Positions 1 to 5,627 of a stretch of 8,217 bases of DNA are shown here, one piece after another. Position 1 is the stretch's first letter; every line of letters begins with the position of its first letter. The stretch comes from Desulfobulbus_C sp964551175. Its GTDB lineage: Bacteria > Desulfobacterota > Desulfobulbia > Desulfobulbales > Desulfobulbaceae. The position numbers and the translations under genes were made by a program. Where the stretch lies: contig CAZKBZ010000109.1 in assembly GCA_964551175.1 (NCBI GenBank), forward strand, positions 1-8,217, given 5' to 3'. A model generated the notes under the pieces. That model was given only the letters and a program-made list of their open reading frames with translations. It was not told where the DNA came from and made no database searches.

Positions 1-618
1 CTGCGCAACAATCCCGGCGGACTGCTTGACCAGGCCGTTAAGATTGCCGATATCTTTCTTGACGATGGCGTCATTGTTTCAACCAGGGGAAGAAATACGG
101 AAGAGGGTATGGTCTTTGAGGCACACCGAGGAACGGGCAGGTATGATTTTCCCATGATTGTGCTGGTCAACGGCGGCTCTGCCAGTGCTTCGGAGATCGT
201 TGCCGGTGCCCTGCAGGACCACGGGCGGGCGATTATCATCGGAACCCAGACATTCGGCAAAGGATCAGTTCAGACCATTGTTCCGCTCCCCGACGGTGCG
301 GGATTACGATTGACAACTGCCCGCTACTACACGCCCAGCGGTGACTCCATCCAGGCCACCGGCATTACTCCTGACATGGTTATACCCCTTGAACAACGCG
401 CCGGGGAAGATCCTGGCGGTGAAACCAGCTGGTCACTCAGGGAAAAGGATCTGCCCCATCATTTTAAAAATGGAAACGAAAAACAACAGAAAACTGATAA
501 TATAACTGATCTTGAACAACAGGAAATCAAACAGCGACTGGCACGGGACAACCAACTGCGGACAGCTCTGTACCTGATGAAGAACCTGAACTCTCTGTCA
601 GGAAGGGCAATAAACTGA
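1..618 (+). CDS. S41 family C-terminal processing peptidase (CtpA/Prc type), 5' end outside window
   Basis: The frame is open from base 1 to TGA at 616-618, giving 205 residues of a protein whose start and PDZ domain lie left of the window. Seen: it opens with LRNNPGGLL, the hallmark strand of the S41 fold. NGGSASASEI follows at residues 57-66 and GTQTFGKGS at 81-89. By comparison with E. coli Prc, where the Ser-Lys dyad is 25 residues apart, Ser62 is the nucleophile and Lys87 the general base, with Asp73 at the third conserved position. Both catalytic residues are present, so the enzyme should be active. The family cleaves C-terminal tails of envelope proteins in the periplasm. The last 75 or so residues are charged and glutamine-rich, a usual CtpA tail. 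The next gene begins 55 bp downstream on the same strand. The family call is sure. The substrate, and ctpA versus another paralogue, are not known. Confidence 0.93.
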   Translation: MRNNPGGLLDQAVKIADIFLDDGVIVSTRGRNTEEGMVFEAHRGTGRYDFPMIVLVNGGSASASEIVAGALQDHGRAIIIGTQTFGKGSVQTIVPLPDGAGLRLTTARYYTPSGDSIQATGITPDMVIPLEQRAGEDPGGETSWSLREKDLPHHFKNGNEKQQKTDNITDLEQQEIKQRLARDNQLRTALYLMKNLNSLSGRAIN

Positions 619-660
619 AACAGAGATTCGGATGATTGAACATATCAACCAGGAAAATAC

Positions 661-666
661 AGGAGG
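661..666 (+). promoter_or_regulatory. Ribosome binding site choosing the ATG at 674
   Basis: AGGAGG lies 7 nt before ATG 674. The frame extends upstream to an ATG at 632, but that codon has no Shine-Dalgarno sequence and would put 14 polar residues ahead of the signal peptide. The site therefore favours 674 as the true start. Confidence 0.75.
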
Positions 667-673
667 AAAATCG

Positions 674-1099
674 ATGCTGTTGCAAGAGAGGCTGATTACC
701 ATTATTTCAGGTTTATTGTTCGGGTTCACTCTGCTTGCCGGTACGAGTTGCCTGGCCGGATCAGGTCCAAACCTGCAGGAGGGGTTGTGGGAGATAACCT
801 CGAAGATGGAAATGATGGGCATGAACATGCCGGAAATGAAACATACCCAGTGCATGACAAAAACGGACGCCGTTCCTGAAAGCTCCCCGCAGGATCAGCA
901 ATGCAGGATGGTCAACACCACTGTCAAGGGCGATACTGTTACATGGAACATGGTGTGCGATACTCCTGAAGGCAAGTCGACAATGAACGGGACGATCACC
1001 TATCACGGCGATTCCTTCAAGGGCATGCTCACAATAAACACCCAGGGTATGGAAATGGTCCAGCGTATGAGCGGCCGCCGCATTGGTGAGTGCAGGTAA
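674..1099 (+). CDS. Exported DUF3617 family protein
   Basis: The product is a 141-residue protein of unknown function. The start at 674 is set by AGGAGG and places a signal peptide at the N-terminus: LQER, then a hydrophobic stretch at residues 8-28, with likely cleavage near 29 (CLA/GSG). A lipobox around Cys26 is poor (GTSC). After it come GLWE at 37-40, typical of the DUF3617 (PF12276) start, and a methionine-rich patch at 45-55 with six Met in eleven residues. Four further cysteines (60, 77, 95, 140) could form two disulfides in the periplasm. The end, SGRRIGEC, is also family-like. The length is normal. It follows the S41 protease by 55 bp and may be co-transcribed with it; no terminator is visible between them. 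It ends 8 bp from the convergent xerC. The biochemical role is unknown, and metal binding by the Met patch is only a possibility. Confidence 0.85.
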   Translation: MLLQERLITIISGLLFGFTLLAGTSCLAGSGPNLQEGLWEITSKMEMMGMNMPEMKHTQCMTKTDAVPESSPQDQQCRMVNTTVKGDTVTWNMVCDTPEGKSTMNGTITYHGDSFKGMLTINTQGMEMVQRMSGRRIGECR

Positions 1100-1107
1100 G
1101 AAAAAAA

Positions 1108-2031
1108 TTATCTTTTTCCGTTTTCACCCTTTCCTGCCCGGGGATGGGTTCTGTCATACACCTTTGTCAGATGGTCCATGTTGAGATGGGTATATTTCTG
1201 GGTTGTGGACAAACTCACATGGCCGAGCAGTTCCTGCACCATGCGCAGGTCCAAACCCATTTCCAGCAGATGGGTGGCAAAGGAATGACGCAGGGCATGG
1301 GGGGTGACCCGCACTCCAATGCCTGCACGCTCCCCATAGCCGGCAACCAGCCGTTCCACGCTGCGGACAGTAAGCCTTGTCCCGCGACTGTTTAAAAACA
1401 GGGCCTGCCGTTCAGGTTCATGTCCCCTCCTGATCCGGTCAACGATTAATACATCGCGAGCAGGAAACCACTTCTGCAGGGCCTCGGCTGCTGCACTGCC
1501 AAAGGGAACAATCCGTTCTTTACTGCCCTTCCCTTTCACCCTGACCATACCGGTTGCAAAATCAATATCATCCATGTTCCTCGACACAACCTCCGACACC
1601 CGCATCCCGGTTGAGTAAATCAACTCCATGACAGCGCAGTCCCGAAGCCGGAACCTGTCCTGCTCTCCCGGTTCCTCCAGCAGACTGAATACCTCGTCAA
1701 CAGTGAGAAATACCGGGATATGGCGGGCCAGTTTCGGCCCTGCCACCCCGGACAATGGGTCATGGGACAGATAATCTTCCCTGGCAAGATATCTGAAAAA
1801 AGTACGCAGGGCAGATATTTTCCTGGCCACCGAACTGCCGGCATTGGTCCTGTACAGGGAAGAAAGATATGACTCCACATGGGTTCGCGAGATATCTGCC
1901 GGATCGGTATCCTCACCAATATGACGAAAAAACTCCTTTACATCACGGGAGTATCCGTCAACAGTATTGGGTGAGTATCCCCGTTCGACTCGCAGCCAGT
2001 CAGCAAAAAGGGTTAAATAGGGAGGAGTCAT
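1108..2031 (-). CDS. xerC: Site-specific tyrosine recombinase, XerC type
   Basis: This 307-residue protein has the usual Xer length. Family role: with XerD it resolves chromosome dimers at dif by strand exchange through a 3'-phosphotyrosine. Seen: an N-terminal SAM-like core-binding domain at about residues 1-90 (LRVERGYSPNTVDGYSRD at 13-30), then the catalytic domain. All active-site residues are in place: Arg144 in STGMRVSEV, Lys168 in VKGKGSKE, His245 and Arg248 in HALRHSFATHLL, His271 in LLGH, and Tyr280 in TTQKYTHL. No attachment site, excisionase or other phage gene is nearby, so I read it as the housekeeping enzyme rather than an integrase. It starts at ATG 2031 without a clear Shine-Dalgarno sequence. 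No better in-frame start is seen, because the conserved N-terminal helix begins almost at once. It is divergent from xseB and convergent with the DUF3617 gene. XerD or a single-Xer system cannot be fully excluded. Confidence 0.88.
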   Translation of the reverse strand: MTPPYLTLFADWLRVERGYSPNTVDGYSRDVKEFFRHIGEDTDPADISRTHVESYLSSLYRTNAGSSVARKISALRTFFRYLAREDYLSHDPLSGVAGPKLARHIPVFLTVDEVFSLLEEPGEQDRFRLRDCAVMELIYSTGMRVSEVVSRNMDDIDFATGMVRVKGKGSKERIVPFGSAAAEALQKWFPARDVLIVDRIRRGHEPERQALFLNSRGTRLTVRSVERLVAGYGERAGIGVRVTPHALRHSFATHLLEMGLDLRMVQELLGHVSLSTTQKYTHLNMDHLTKVYDRTHPRAGKGENGKR

Positions 2032-2041
2032 AAAACAGCAG

Positions 2042-2070
2042 TTGAAAGCCTATACTTTAATGTATAGAAT
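2042..2070 (+). promoter_or_regulatory. Candidate sigma-70 promoter for xseB-dxs
   Basis: TTGAAA (2042-2047) and TAGAAT (2065-2070) are separated by 17 bp, each matching consensus at five of six bases. The start would fall near 2077, leaving a leader of about 70 nt before xseB. It is the best promoter match in the divergent region and would serve xseB and probably dxs. Confidence 0.5.
2051..2066. repeat. 16-bp palindrome inside the xerC/xseB promoter region
   Basis: TATACTTTAATGTATA pairs at seven of eight positions (arms TATAC and GTATA plus a TTAA-like centre). It sits between the -35 and -10 of the candidate xseB promoter, next to the -10 of the opposing xerC candidate. The position suits an operator that affects both genes, but AT-rich palindromes also arise by chance. 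No known regulator is recognised. Confidence 0.4.
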
Positions 2071-2095
2071 ATGTTGTTAAACTGTGATAAGTAAA
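2066..2095 (-). promoter_or_regulatory. Candidate promoter for xerC
   Basis: On the minus strand TTTACT (2095-2090) and TATTCT (2071-2066) are 18 bp apart. A transcript would start near 2059 and reach xerC after about 28 nt. The match to sigma-70 consensus is partial. It overlaps the opposing candidate promoter for xseB. Confidence 0.3.
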
Positions 2096-2148
2096 CATTC
2101 CAAGCATGTCAGGCAGAATGTGTAAGCAACGTATAACTGTAATACATC

Positions 2149-2391
2149 ATGGCTAAAAAAACATTTGAAAGTGCTCTCAGTAAACTGGAACAGATCACGG
2201 CAGAGATTGAGCAGGGTGAGCTGGGTCTGGAAAAGAGCCTGAAAAAATTTGATGAAGGGGTTCAACTGGTGAATTTCTGCAGCGAAAAACTTGAAGAGGC
2301 GCGGAACCAGGTTGACCTGCTGCTGAAAAAAAACGGCAAGCTGTCAGCAGTCCCCTTTGCTGATGATGCAGACCCGGAAGAAAACCTGTAA
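2149..2391 (+). CDS. xseB: Exodeoxyribonuclease VII small subunit
   Basis: This 80-residue acidic, helical protein has the normal XseB length. Family role: several XseB subunits bind the XseA large subunit to form exonuclease VII, which degrades single-stranded DNA in both directions to oligonucleotides in the cytoplasm. Seen: the family signature runs from FESALSKLEQI (residues 5-15) through EIEQGELGLEKSLKKFDEG (19-37) to LEEARNQVDLLL (48-59), the two-helix hairpin of the fold, followed by a loose acidic tail. ATG 2149 is the only sensible start. No Shine-Dalgarno sequence is visible before it. dxs follows after 71 bp on the same strand, a pairing common in proteobacteria. Here no polyprenyl synthase gene (ispA) lies between them, and xseA is not in the window. 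Confidence 0.93.
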   Translation: MAKKTFESALSKLEQITAEIEQGELGLEKSLKKFDEGVQLVNFCSEKLEEARNQVDLLLKKNGKLSAVPFADDADPEENL

Positions 2392-2410
2392 AAGGTAATA
2401 AAAATTTGCG

Positions 2411-2440
2411 GATCTGATCGGTCGTCTTGCCCGGCAGATC
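2411..2440 (+). other. Imperfect stem-loop between xseB and dxs
   Basis: GATCTG (2411-2416) pairs with CAGATC (2435-2440). After a small internal bulge CGG (2419-2421) pairs with CCG (2431-2433), leaving a 9-nt loop. No T-run follows, so it is not a standard terminator. It could affect transcript processing or translation of dxs, whose ribosome binding site starts 12 nt downstream. Confidence 0.35.
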
Positions 2441-2462
2441 ACTGCAGCTATAGGATAATACA

Positions 2463-4367
2463 ATGCTCATGACAAATATCCCCCAGGACGGGAAAACCAG
2501 TCTGCTTGATGGTATCGATTCTCCTGAAGACCTGCGCAGCCTTGATCTTAAGGAGTTGGAAATAATTTCCCAGGAGATCAGGGATGAGATCATCTCAACG
2601 GTATCCACAACCGGGGGGCATCTGGCACCCTGTCTCGGAGTTGTTGAGCTTACCCTGGCGTTGCACTATGTCTTTCAGACACCGAAAGATAAACTGGTAT
2701 GGGACGTCGGACACCAGTGCTATGCCCATAAACTGATCACCGGCCGTAGAGACAGGTTCCATACTCTGCGCCAGTATAAGGGAATCAGCGGTTTTCCCAA
2801 ACGGTCGGAAAGCGAATATGACGTGGTGGAAACCGGTCACAGTTCCACCTCTATTTCCTACAGCCTGGGGTTGACAGCGGCAAAAGAAATAAGAAACGAT
2901 GACGGCAAGGTAATTGCCATCATCGGTGACGGCTCCATGACTGCCGGGCTCGCCTTTGAGGGGTTGAATCATGCCGGGGACCTGGACAAGGACCTGATTG
3001 TTATTTTAAATGATAATGAAATGTCCATCTCACCCAATGTGGGAGCCATGTCCAGTTTCCTGAGCAGGAAACTCACCTCCAAATCCATCCGCCGTCTCAA
3101 GGATCACGTTGAAGAACGCTTGAAATCACTCTCCTCGGTGGGTGAAAATATCCTGACCGTATTGCGCAAATCCGAAGAAAGCCTGAAGGGTTTCTTTACC
3201 CCGGGAATGTTTTTTGAAGCCCTTAAATTTGAGTATATCGGCCCCATTTCCGGACATGATCTTGAAGATCTGATAGAGACCCTGCAAAATGTTCGTGATT
3301 ACAGCCACGGGCCGGTCCTGATCCATGTCCTCACCACCAAGGGCAAGGGATATGAGCCTGCCGAAACAAATCCTGGTAATTACCATGGAGTCGGGCCCTT
3401 TGATATTGCCACAGGTAAACCTGTCCCCTCGTCCGGACCGGTTTCCTACACTTCGGTTTTCGGCAAAACAATCTGCAGAATTGCCGAGACAGACAAGCGG
3501 GTTGCCGCTATTACCGCAGCCATGCCCGCAGGAACGGGCCTGATTGATTTCAGCAACCAGTTTCCTGACCGTTTCTTTGATGTGGGAATCGCGGAACAGC
3601 ATGCTGTTACCTTTGCGGCCGGTCTTGCCATGGAAGAAATGCGACCGGTGGTTGCCGTGTACTCAACCTTTATGCAGCGGGCCCTGGATCAAGTTATCCA
3701 TGATGTCTGCCTTCCTGATCTGCCTGTCACCTTTGCCCTGGACCGTGGTGGTGTGGTTGGAGATGACGGTCCTACCCATCACGGGGTCTTTGATCTCTCT
3801 TTCCTGCGCTTTATCCCGAACCTGACGGTCATGGCGCCTAAAGACGAAAATGAGCTGCAGCACATGCTCTTCACCGCCATCAATGGAAACGGCCCCTGTG
3901 CTGTCAGGTATCCCCGCGGGAGTGGAGAAGATGTTGCCATGGATGAGGAATTCAAAACCTTACCCATTGGTTGCGGGGAACTACTGCGTGAGGGTAAGGA
4001 TGTTCTGCTCCTGCCTGTCGGCAACCGGGTCTACCCGGCCCTTGAGGCGGCAGCAGGACTGGCCAAACTGGGCGTGGATGCTGCAGTTATCAATCCCCGC
4101 TTTATCAAGCCCCTGGATAACGAACTGATCGGTAAATGGGCGGAAATCTGCGGCCGGGTGGTAACCATTGAGGACAATGTAAAGAAAGGGGGCTTCGGCA
4201 GTGCAGTCCTGCAGATGCTGCACGAACTGCACCTCACCCTGCCGGCCCGGACCCTGGGCTATGGTAATAGATTTATCGACCAGGCTCCCCAGGAAATCCT
4301 GTGGAAAAACGCGGGCATTGATGCTGCAGGTATTATCCAGGGAGCACTGGAAGTGATGAAACAGTAG
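2463..4367 (+). CDS. dxs: 1-deoxy-D-xylulose-5-phosphate synthase
   Basis: This cytoplasmic, thiamine-diphosphate-dependent enzyme condenses pyruvate and glyceraldehyde 3-phosphate to DXP, the entry step of the MEP isoprenoid pathway. DXP also feeds thiamine and pyridoxal synthesis. The 634 residues match the family length. Seen in order: GGHLAPCLG with His53 (E. coli His49), DVGHQCYAHKLITGR at 81-95, the TPP/Mg motif GDG at 155-157 ending in NDN at 183-185, GPISGHDLEDL at 260-270, TTKGKGYEPAE at 291-301, DVGIAEQHAVTFAAGLA at 373-389 with catalytic Glu378 (E. coli Glu370), YSTFMQRALDQVIHDV from 400, LDRGGVVGDDGPTHHGVFD with His439 at 426-444, and VRYPRGSG near 481. AGGA at 2452-2455, 7 nt ahead, supports ATG 2463 over the second ATG at 2469. 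It lies 71 bp after xseB and is closed by a strong terminator 44 bp downstream. Confidence 0.98.
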   Translation: MLMTNIPQDGKTSLLDGIDSPEDLRSLDLKELEIISQEIRDEIISTVSTTGGHLAPCLGVVELTLALHYVFQTPKDKLVWDVGHQCYAHKLITGRRDRFHTLRQYKGISGFPKRSESEYDVVETGHSSTSISYSLGLTAAKEIRNDDGKVIAIIGDGSMTAGLAFEGLNHAGDLDKDLIVILNDNEMSISPNVGAMSSFLSRKLTSKSIRRLKDHVEERLKSLSSVGENILTVLRKSEESLKGFFTPGMFFEALKFEYIGPISGHDLEDLIETLQNVRDYSHGPVLIHVLTTKGKGYEPAETNPGNYHGVGPFDIATGKPVPSSGPVSYTSVFGKTICRIAETDKRVAAITAAMPAGTGLIDFSNQFPDRFFDVGIAEQHAVTFAAGLAMEEMRPVVAVYSTFMQRALDQVIHDVCLPDLPVTFALDRGGVVGDDGPTHHGVFDLSFLRFIPNLTVMAPKDENELQHMLFTAINGNGPCAVRYPRGSGEDVAMDEEFKTLPIGCGELLREGKDVLLLPVGNRVYPALEAAAGLAKLGVDAAVINPRFIKPLDNELIGKWAEICGRVVTIEDNVKKGGFGSAVLQMLHELHLTLPARTLGYGNRFIDQAPQEILWKNAGIDAAGIIQGALEVMKQ

Positions 4368-4379
4368 GAAAGTGGATAA

Positions 4380-4411
4380 TAAAGGTATCAGGTATCAGGT
4401 GTCAGGCATCA
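4380..4411 (+). repeat. Tandem heptamer array (consensus ATCAGGT), left of the epimerase gene
   Basis: Four consecutive 7-bp units and a partial fifth are seen: TAAAGGT, ATCAGGT, ATCAGGT, GTCAGGC, ATCA. The array starts 12 bp after the dxs stop and runs straight into the A-tract of the terminator. The same NNNAGGT pattern recurs, inverted, at 5588-5622. From general memory such degenerate heptamers occur in intergenic DNA of several sulfate reducers and other bacteria. Their function is not established. Confidence 0.7.
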
Positions 4412-4448
4412 AAAAAACGGGGCATGCTCACGCATGCCCCGTTTTTTT
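4411..4448. terminator. Strong bidirectional intrinsic terminator between dxs and the epimerase gene
   Basis: ACGGGGCATGC (4417-4427) pairs perfectly with GCATGCCCCGT (4432-4442) around the loop TCAC. The stem is preceded by seven A and followed by eight T, so pairing can extend to 17 bp. On the + strand it ends the xseB-dxs transcript. On the minus strand, where the A-tract becomes a U-tract, it ends the transcript of the epimerase gene, whose stop lies 77 bp away. Confidence 0.93.
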
Positions 4449-4524
4449 TAGGAACTGAAAGGAAGCCATAAAAAATTTTGAAGCAGTGGTCGCAGAGCAG
4501 AAGACTGTTTGATTCTGATACCTT

Positions 4525-5535
4525 TTATACCTTATAATACTCCCGATACCAGTCCACAAACTTCCTTATCCCCTCCTCAATGGTGGTCTGCGGCTTAAAA
4601 TCTATTTCCCGGACCAGTGCATCGACGTTGGCATAAGTGGCAGGAACATCGCCCTTCTGCATGGGCAGGAAATTCTTCTTTGCCTTTTTCCCCAGGCAGT
4701 TTTCCAGCACCTCGATATAGCGCATCAGCTTTTCCTTGGCATTATTGCCGATATTGTATACCCGCCATGGACAGTAACTTGATGCAGGATCAGGATCATC
4801 CCCGCTCCACTCCGGATTGGGACGGGGCAGATGATCAATCAACCTGAAAACCCCTTCAACTATGTCATCGATATAGGTGAAATCACGTTCCATATTGCCA
4901 TTGTTAAAAATGTCGATCGGCTGGTCTTCCAGCATGGCCTTTGTAAAGAGAAACAGGGCCATATCCGGCCTGCCCCAGGGACCGTACACGGTAAAAAAAC
5001 GCAGCCCCGTACAGGGCAGCCCATACAGATGACTGTAACTGTGCGCCATCAACTCATTGGCCTTTTTCGAGGCAGCATACAGGGAAACAGGATGGTCGAC
5101 ATTATCGTGCACGGAAAAGGGCATACCAGTGTTGGCACCATACACGGAACTTGAAGAGGCATAGAGCAGATGCTTGACCTCTGTATGCCGGCATCCCTCC
5201 AGAATATTGACAAAACCGACCAGGTTGGTATCAACATAGGAATGGGGATTGATCAGTGAATAACGAACCCCGGCCTGGGCTGCCAGATTGATGACAACAT
5301 CAAACCGTTCATCTGCAAACAGTTTTTCCATCAGTCCCCGGTCCGCCATATCAAAACCGGCATGGGAAAACTGTTCATACCTGATTAACTCCGCCAGTCG
5401 GTCTCGTTTCAGGTTTGGATCATAGTAGTCGTTGAGATTATCCAGGCCAACCACGCTGCGACCATCTTCAAGCAGCCGTTTGGACAGATTATGGCCTATA
5501 AAACCGGCAGCACCGGTAACTAATATTTTCTGCAT
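4525..5535 (-). CDS. NAD-dependent epimerase, probably UDP-glucuronate 4-epimerase
   Basis: This 336-residue cytoplasmic enzyme belongs to the extended short-chain dehydrogenase family. Seen: the NAD-binding Rossmann motif GAAGFIG at 8-14, LDNLNDYYDP at 31-40, and NLAAQAGVRYSLINPHSYVDTN running through 83-104. The catalytic serine stretch SSSS is at 127-130, the Tyr153/Lys157 pair lies in YAASK, and GPWGRPDMALF is at 185-195. The LAAQAGVRYS...P stretch and the RPDMA loop are typical of the CapI/LspL group. These interconvert UDP-glucuronate and UDP-galacturonate for surface polysaccharide or LPS. I prefer ATG 5535: GGGA lies 6 nt before it and the Rossmann strand begins at once. A TTG at 5547 would add four residues. 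The gene follows fba on the same strand after 92 bp of DNA that includes a heptamer array. Exact sugar specificity is inferred. No other glycan genes are present in the window. Confidence 0.85.
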   Translation of the reverse strand: MQKILVTGAAGFIGHNLSKRLLEDGRSVVGLDNLNDYYDPNLKRDRLAELIRYEQFSHAGFDMADRGLMEKLFADERFDVVINLAAQAGVRYSLINPHSYVDTNLVGFVNILEGCRHTEVKHLLYASSSSVYGANTGMPFSVHDNVDHPVSLYAASKKANELMAHSYSHLYGLPCTGLRFFTVYGPWGRPDMALFLFTKAMLEDQPIDIFNNGNMERDFTYIDDIVEGVFRLIDHLPRPNPEWSGDDPDPASSYCPWRVYNIGNNAKEKLMRYIEVLENCLGKKAKKNFLPMQKGDVPATYANVDALVREIDFKPQTTIEEGIRKFVDWYREYYKV

Positions 5536-5587
5536 CAATTTTCCCAAAGCAATTATTTCAACGTACTGCCAAAAGCAGCTGACTATG

Positions 5588-5622
5588 ACCTCATACCTTT
5601 TACCTTACACCTGATACCTTTC
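5588..5622 (-). repeat. Tandem heptamer array (minus-strand NNNAGGT), right of the epimerase gene
   Basis: On the + strand five consecutive units start with ACCT: ACCTCAT, ACCTTTT, ACCTTAC, ACCTGAT, ACCTTTC. Read on the minus strand they are NNNAGGT units, matching the array at 4380-4411 in the opposite orientation. The array lies between the fba stop and the epimerase start. It is not a CRISPR: there are no spacers and the units are too short. Confidence 0.7.
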
Positions 5623-5627
5623 CTCAC

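Noticed and set aside
632..673. Upstream ATG at 632 as the start of the DUF3617 protein
   Set aside because: It lacks a ribosome binding site and would bury the signal peptide behind 14 polar residues. ATG 674 has AGGAGG.
1085..1128. Hairpin between the DUF3617 gene and xerC as a shared terminator
   Set aside because: The stem is only GAAAAA/TTTTTC, with a weak outer GGTGA/TCACC. It is AT-rich, overlaps both stop codons and does not look stable.
1090..1395. Open frame of 101 codons on the + strand inside xerC
   Set aside because: It is antisense to a clear xerC with all catalytic motifs, and has no ribosome binding site or recognisable domain.
1108..2031. Tyrosine recombinase as an integrase of a mobile element
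   Set aside because: It has housekeeping Xer length and motifs. No att repeats, tRNA, excisionase or cargo genes are seen nearby.
2427..2454. TTGCCC-16-TATAGG as a dxs promoter
   Set aside because: It is a weak match and would start transcription at the start codon, leaving out the ribosome binding site.
3544..3825. Open frame of 93 codons in another + frame within dxs
   Set aside because: It is a shadow of the conserved Dxs region carrying DVGIAEQH and DDGPTHH. The protein composition looks random.
5588..5622. Heptamer array as a CRISPR
   Set aside because: The units are 7 bp, contiguous and spacer-free, and there are no cas genes.
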